From Magnolia sinica (Eukaryota; Streptophyta; Magnoliopsida; Magnoliales; Magnoliaceae), in the NCBI RefSeq assembly GCF_029962835.1, contig NC_080581.1:22892001-22956000 (forward strand): a stretch of DNA of 64,000 bases, given 5' to 3'. The notes beneath the pieces were generated by a model that was not told the origin of the DNA, searched no databases, and saw only the letters and a list, made by a program, of their open reading frames with translations. Made by a program: the position numbers and the translations under genes. Shown one piece after another: positions 58,628-64,000 of this stretch. Every line of letters starts with the position of its first letter. Positions within the stretch are counted from its first letter, which is position 1.

Positions 58628-60750
58628 AAACTTATTTACCACACCAAGTATGGGGTTGCGATGTAGTAATAAACTCGGTAAGACTGAGGTCGATCCACAG
58701 GGACTGAACCTTGTGCGTAATCTAAAAGTAACTCGAACTCGAACTAGGTGAAGATATAAACTAAATCAAGAAAAATTAAAAGAATAATGATGAACTATTA
58801 AACTAAAACTTGTAAAATTCAAAAGTGGGAAACTAGGGTTTCCAAGAATCCACTTGTAGATATCAGGGAGATTTATGCTTGATTCATAAACACAACTGGA
58901 TTTAAAGTCTCATCTTCATCCAGTTGGAAGATATAACCTTAAAAACCAAATCTAAAATTTCTTTGATCCAGTTTTCAAGAAATGAGAGGTATGAGAATTA
59001 GACTTAATTTCATCACAAAACCATGCCCATGAGACAAAGCAAACAACAGAGTTTAACCAATCCACATCCAATCTAAGGGAGTTATGAATGTTAAGAAGGG
59101 TCCCGTCATCCAACCATGTCCATGAGACGATGGTGAACAACAGGGCTCCCACGTTCATAATCCCTATAATGAACAGAACATGCTCATTCCATCGCAGATC
59201 CATTGTAATTTAAGTCACAATAAACTATTAAAGACTAAAAACATTCCATATAATCAAACTATAATCAAAGAGAGTTCATAAACATAAATCAAAACCGTAG
59301 AAAACTCCCCATCACACTACAAGCTTCACCTCTTAACCCTAGCTAAGAGGTATAGCTTAACATAATCATGTTAAAACCTGGAAAAACATGAAAGGGAATA
59401 TAAGAAAAACAAAGAATGAAGGAAGAAGGAAGAAACCGACGTCTCCACACTTTCTCTCTCCTTTGCTCCCACATCCCAAAAGATGCTCTCTCTCTCTCCT
59501 CTTCTCCTTTTTATAGCCAAGGGATGTCGGTGAAGTCGGTGGAATCTCGTGTTTACACAGCAAGGACGGACTACACAAGAAACACGGAAGTAGCTGCGTT
59601 TGGCACGGATTTTCAGGACAGTGAACGTCCAAAGTCAGAATCTGACTTCTTGGCTAGGGTCGTGGACCCCTTCTTTATCTTTTGGACGGTCCAGATCATC
59701 GAAACGATCGTTTCCAAGCTCATATAATGGCCCACGGAGGTCGAGTGTGTCCGGACGTCCGATTTTAGAAAGTTCTTGCGCTGAGATACTCGGTAGGCCC
59801 TAAGTGATGTTTTCAGAGAGATCCACCCTGTTCATTGGATTCTTGGCGCGATTTCAGTCGAAAATGAGTGGTTTTGGTCGAGTTTGGTGCGGCCCAATGT
59901 ATCAAATCTTCTCACTGTTCATCCTGCGTTTTACGAAGATCCACGTGTACACACGTGCATGGGGCCAAAAGCTCAACATGGTACAGTCGGCCCCATGTTC
60001 TGGATCGAGTGGTCAGTCCAGATCCTTCATATGGGCCCCTATGGTGGGCCACAACATCCCTCAAGTAGACCAGCGTATGCACGCTGGTCTTTGTGCAAGA
60101 GAAGAGTCGGATCAGCCCGTCTTTGACCGGGCTGACCATCCGGTGTGTTGCAGCTGCGAACATGCTATGTATACGCACGTCACCTGTAGGGTCCACTATG
60201 ATGTTTATTAGAAATCCACTTCGTCCATCCATTTTACTGCCTCATTTAATGAGTTGAGACCAAAATTGAAGCATATCCAGATATCAGGTGGGCCCTAGAT
60301 TAGTGTTTTATGGGTTGATTTGTCCATTGGGCCACTTTTACAAGGATCCAATGGATGAAATTCGACTTGTACAGTTAATTTAGGATCCTCAGGCCATATA
60401 TAAAGTTTCGAGCCAAACGGATGGTGGGAACCCGGTGATCTTGCATTCTGGATGATTTCCAGGTCTCTTTAGCGTGAATTGCTTGATTTTCTCGAATCTT
60501 TGGCATGTGAATTTTTTCGATCTCGGTCCCCTAAGATCCGTCCCTTACCTTGGTGATTTTTGAGTGTTAAATTCATGCTTTTAATACCTTTTTTCAGTCC
60601 AGGCTCCTAAATTCACCTTGCAATAAAAACATGATTAAAATAGGACGTTAAACATTATCATGAACATAAAACCAAGTAATAACTGGGGTATAATATATAA
60701 TATTTAACCCTCAATAATGGAATTACTTACAATAATCTAAAAACCTTCAT
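58628..60750 (-). repeat. 5' LTR (U3-R-U5-like) of the older LTR element (fossil)
   Basis: The block ends at the primer site with CACACCAAGTATGGGG / TCGATCCACAGGGACT (as + strand), a string common in plant LTR U5 regions. A TATA box GCTATAAAAAGG on the - strand (59503-59516) is followed by CT-rich and then leader sequence. The U3 start is not fixed; the upper limit is approximate. Frames in 59366-60232 have no recognisable domain. It carries the 3' partner of the CACTA target duplicate. Confidence 0.5.
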
Positions 60751-61249
60751 TTTCTCCTTCCCCAAGCCCCAAAAAAATATTTAGCCCTCATTAGAATAAC
60801 TTATGAATGCTTGGCTTAACTTTAATCCCACAATTACACCCATTTATAGTATCGCACCCGGAATAGGAAATAATTTCTCACAATTCCACAATGCGCACTT
60901 CTATCGATGGGATCAACAATCATTGAAGGCCCTTCGATAGGATCATATTGATTTGGACCCAAAATTAGTCCAATAAGCAATTGGAATAAATTGAGATTTT
61001 CTCGATGAGATCAAGTGGGTTGTCGATAGGATCGACAACTGCTTGATGGGATCGAGTGATCTGTTGATGCTATCGACAAACCTAGTTATAGACAAATTTA
61101 AGACATCTGATAACAATCTTTACCATATCTTCAATTGCCATGAACCACAGCTCCAAGCTTCATCTCTAATCTCCTCCATCATAGCTTCACCATCACTATC
61201 AATTCTCGTACACACTCCATCTTCATCGACCTTTTAACAGACCTAGAAA
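60751..61249 (-). repeat. Probable 3' LTR/untranslated part of Copia element C2
   Basis: Non-coding sequence holds at least six variants of TCGATGGGATCGA / TCGATAGGATCGAC at 60900-61080. It lies directly 3' (on the - strand) of the C2 RNase H, where the 3' end of the element is expected. Confidence 0.5.
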
Positions 61250-64000
61250 AGTTGAATATAATTGGAGCATCTTTGTGGGAACCGCATTTGTCAAGATATC
61301 TGTCGAATTCATGCTCGTGTGGATCTTCTCTAGAATAACATTGTCTTCCTCAAGCACATGTCAGATAAAATAGTAATGAACATCAATATGTTTAGTTGTA
61401 GAATGGTAAAATTAATTCTTTGTCAAATTAATTGCGCTTTTACTATGACATTTAACTAACACAGCCTCATGCTGAAGCTCGAGTTCATTCATCATTCCAT
61501 GTAACCAAAAACCTTCCTTAAATACCTCTATAACTGTCATATACTTAGTTTCTGTTGTGTAAAGAGAAACCATATACTGGTGCTTCGACATCCAACTAAC
61601 TGCTCTACTCGCTAATACAAACGAGTAACCGAAAGTCGATTTTATGTTGTCCACATTCTCTACATATATGAATCAACATAACCTACAAGCTTTCCCTCTA
61701 ATTTCTAAAATATTAAGACGTAGTCCGCTATAAATAATGAAGTATCCATTTCACTACCTCTCAATATTGACTGTCGGGGTTTGACATATATTCGCTCACA
61801 AAACTAATTGCATGTGAAATATCCAGTCTCATAAAGACCACGGCATACATCAAACTGCCGACTACACTCGAATGAGGCGCACGAGACATAACCTACTTTT
61901 CTTCATTTATAATGTGTCAATGCACTGAACAAAGTTTGAAGTGAAAAGCATGGGGTGTGTTAATTAGTTTAGCCTTATCCGTCATAAATTTCACTAATAC
62001 ATTCTCAAGGCACTCTGCCTAAGATGATTGTAATCTACTCATGTCTGTTTCTATGCACGTCTATGCTAAGAATCTTCTTTGCAACCCCCAGATCTTTCAT
62101 TTTAAATGTCCTTGACAAGTGAGTTTTCAATATATTGATCTTAAACATAATACATTGTGAAGGTACTCTACCTAAAATGATTGTAATCTACTCATGTCTG
62201 TTTCTATGTATGTTTATGCCAAAAATCTTCTTTGCAACCCCCAAATCTTTCATTTCGAATGTCCCCGACAAGTGAGTCTTCAATATATTGATTTTAAACA
62301 TGCTTTGATTAGCGATAAGTGTGTCATCAACATATAGTGCTAATAGAATTAATAATCCATCACTTAGTAGCTTAAAGTAGACTCAGTGTTCATATTCACT
62401 CCTGATAAACCGTTGACTCACGATGAAAGTATCAAACTTCTTATATCACTGCCTAGGCAACTATTTCAGGCCATACAACAACTTCATCAACTTGCAAACC
62501 TTATTCTCTAACCCATTTTCTTCGAACCCCTTTGGTTGCTTAATGTATATTTGTTCTTCCAATTTCCATAAGGAAAGAAGTCTTTACATCCATTTATTCC
62601 AGGTCAAGGTTGTATTGGGCAACTAATGCAATATAAACCTAATAGATACATGCTTAACAATCAGCATGAATACCTTACTGAAGTCGATACTTTCTTTCTG
62701 AGCACACATCTTCGTTACTAACATTGTCTTGTATTTGTCATGTTTCTTCTTATAAATTTACATTGACCTGATCGCTTTATGCCCAAGGAAAAGCTTTATC
62801 AGCTCCCACGGCTTACTTTTATGCAGAGAGTTCATCCCTTCTTGCATCGCCACCATACAACTCTCAGCATATGGGTCATCCAATGCTTCTTAAAAGGTGG
62901 ACAGATCTCCCTCATCTATAATAAGGGCGAATGTAATGCTCAAATCATCCCTATATCCCACTAGTAATCTGCAATCTCTAGGTTGATTTCTCCGTATAGG
63001 TGACCACTCCACCTAATCTGTACTTCTTGTTACTGTGCAGCTTCAACCCGCGTTGCATCCTTGTCAATTTTAATGTCCATCACTGTTGATTTTCTTGATT
63101 TCCTTATGACCTTCCTTACAGAACAAAGAATCATCATTAAACCTGGCATCACGACTATTTATGATCTTCCATGTGACCGATCATACAACTTATATCCCTT
63201 CACACCATCACCATAACTGATAAATATACAGTTCTTAGCCCTTTGCTCTAGCTTATCTCTCTCAACTGACGGTACAAGAGAGTAAGTCGCAACTAAAAAC
63301 TAACATCCCCAAGTAATCAACATCATGATCACTCCACACTTCTGAAATTTTACAATCAATTGGTGTAAATGGGGATCGATTCACTAAGTAGCAGGTTGTG
63401 TTAGTAGCTTCAATCCATAGCTCCTTGCCTAATCTAGTGTTCCTTAACATACTTCGAACTCTCTTAAATATAGTTTGAATCATCCATTCTTCTACACCAT
63501 TTTGCTCTGGTGTAGGCCTAACTATGTTATGTCGTACGATCTATTCGTCTTTACAAAACTAGTTGAATTCATTAGAAGTGAACTCACCTCCATTATTTGT
63601 CCTCGAAACTTTCAACTTCCGCCCTAACTATTTTTCCACCACCACATTTCACACTTTGAAAGTGGCAAAAATGTTTGACTTATACTTCATAAATACACAA
63701 ATACCTTTCTAGAACAGTCATATATGAATGATACAAAGAATGATGACCCTCCTCTACAAATAATGGGCGAAGGCCCCCATACATCATAATGCACATAATT
63801 TAAACAACCCTTACTAACATGTTTTCTCAAATTAAAAGATAATGTTAATTGTTTACGAAATATACAATGCTTACATATATTCAAGTCAATGCTTTTAAAT
63901 GCAGGAATTAAGAAACAGTTAAAAAATAAATTCATGCAATGCTTACTCATGTGGCAAAAACATGTATGCCACAAACGTTCCAACATAGACTCCTCTATAC
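61250..64000 (-). mobile_element. C2: decayed Ty1/Copia element (Tork-like), cut by window edge
   Basis: On the - strand the order is integrase zinc-binding and core start (63986-63687, with DVWGPSPI and DCSRKVFVYL), integrase C-part (63483-63262, MLRNTRLGKELWIEATNTTCY), RT (about 63000-61760) and RNase H (61654-61412, STFGYSFVLASRAVSWMSKH then SAINLTKN). Domain order and DVWGP style indicate Copia, Tork lineage. It is heavily broken with many breaks, far older than C1. Gag, protease and the 5' LTR lie beyond the window. Confidence 0.85.
61996..62301. repeat. 153 bp tandem duplication in C2
   Basis: Two copies at 61996-62148 and 62149-62301 share TGATTGTAATCTACTCATGT, CTTCTTTGCAACCCCC and CAATATATTGAT. 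They are diverged, so the duplication is old. Confidence 0.85.

Overview
The window is plant nuclear intergenic DNA, built almost entirely from transposable elements inserted into one another. No intact host gene was found. A flowering plant is indicated by Ty3/Gypsy and Ty1/Copia elements primed by initiator tRNA-Met, by CACTA-type transposon ends, and by fragments of plant genes (callose synthase, DUF26 receptor kinase, STRUBBELIG-type LRR kinase). The many blocks of the type GGGCCCCACCATGATGTATG remind me of magnoliid or other early-branching angiosperm genomes; that placement is inference from memory, not from a search.

Layout. 1-10489: an old LTR-element remnant (non-coding) is split by two very long solo LTRs of one family, here called R: R1 (561-5467, + strand, TSD TATTT) and R2 (5822-9823, - strand, TSD CACCT). 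10497-42085: a roughly 500 bp foldback MITE is split by a 31 kb Ty3/Gypsy chromovirus-like element, G1 (10957-42041, - strand, LTRs about 4.1 kb). G1 carries three later insertions: a Copia element C1 (12022-20309, TSD GTAAC) in its 3' LTR, a 6.1 kb solo LTR R3 (25236-31299) in its RNase H region, and a 2.4 kb non-autonomous LTR element (31323-33690, TSD CAATC) 23 bp away in the same region. The small element has short, 1 kb versions of the R-family LTR. 42093-46230: an inverted pair of one repeat family with an AT-rich hairpin, microsatellites and a minisatellite.

46240-60750: a non-autonomous LTR element on the - strand (U3 with TATA box, a primer site of the GGCGCCGTTGCC type, gag-like reading frame), split by a 10.4 kb CACTA-end transposon (48141-58556, TSD AAT). 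This transposon is the most notable object here. It shows no transposase. It holds exon and intron fragments of at least eight unrelated host genes: HSP90-7/GRP94, succinyl-CoA ligase alpha, MAEA/GID9, a STRUBBELIG-family LRR kinase, callose synthase, RuvB-like 1, SYF2 and a DUF26 receptor kinase, plus one exon assigned only tentatively. All but MAEA/GID9 point the same way (- strand). Many fragments keep AG/GT intron borders, so capture was from genomic DNA. A third CACTA terminus inside it (52840) suggests a compound element. 60860-64000: a decayed Tork-like Copia element running off the right edge.

The nesting gives a relative clock: MITE, then G1, then R3, the small LTR element and C1. 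C1 is youngest by its near-identical LTRs. LTR retrotransposons are described here only as fossils.
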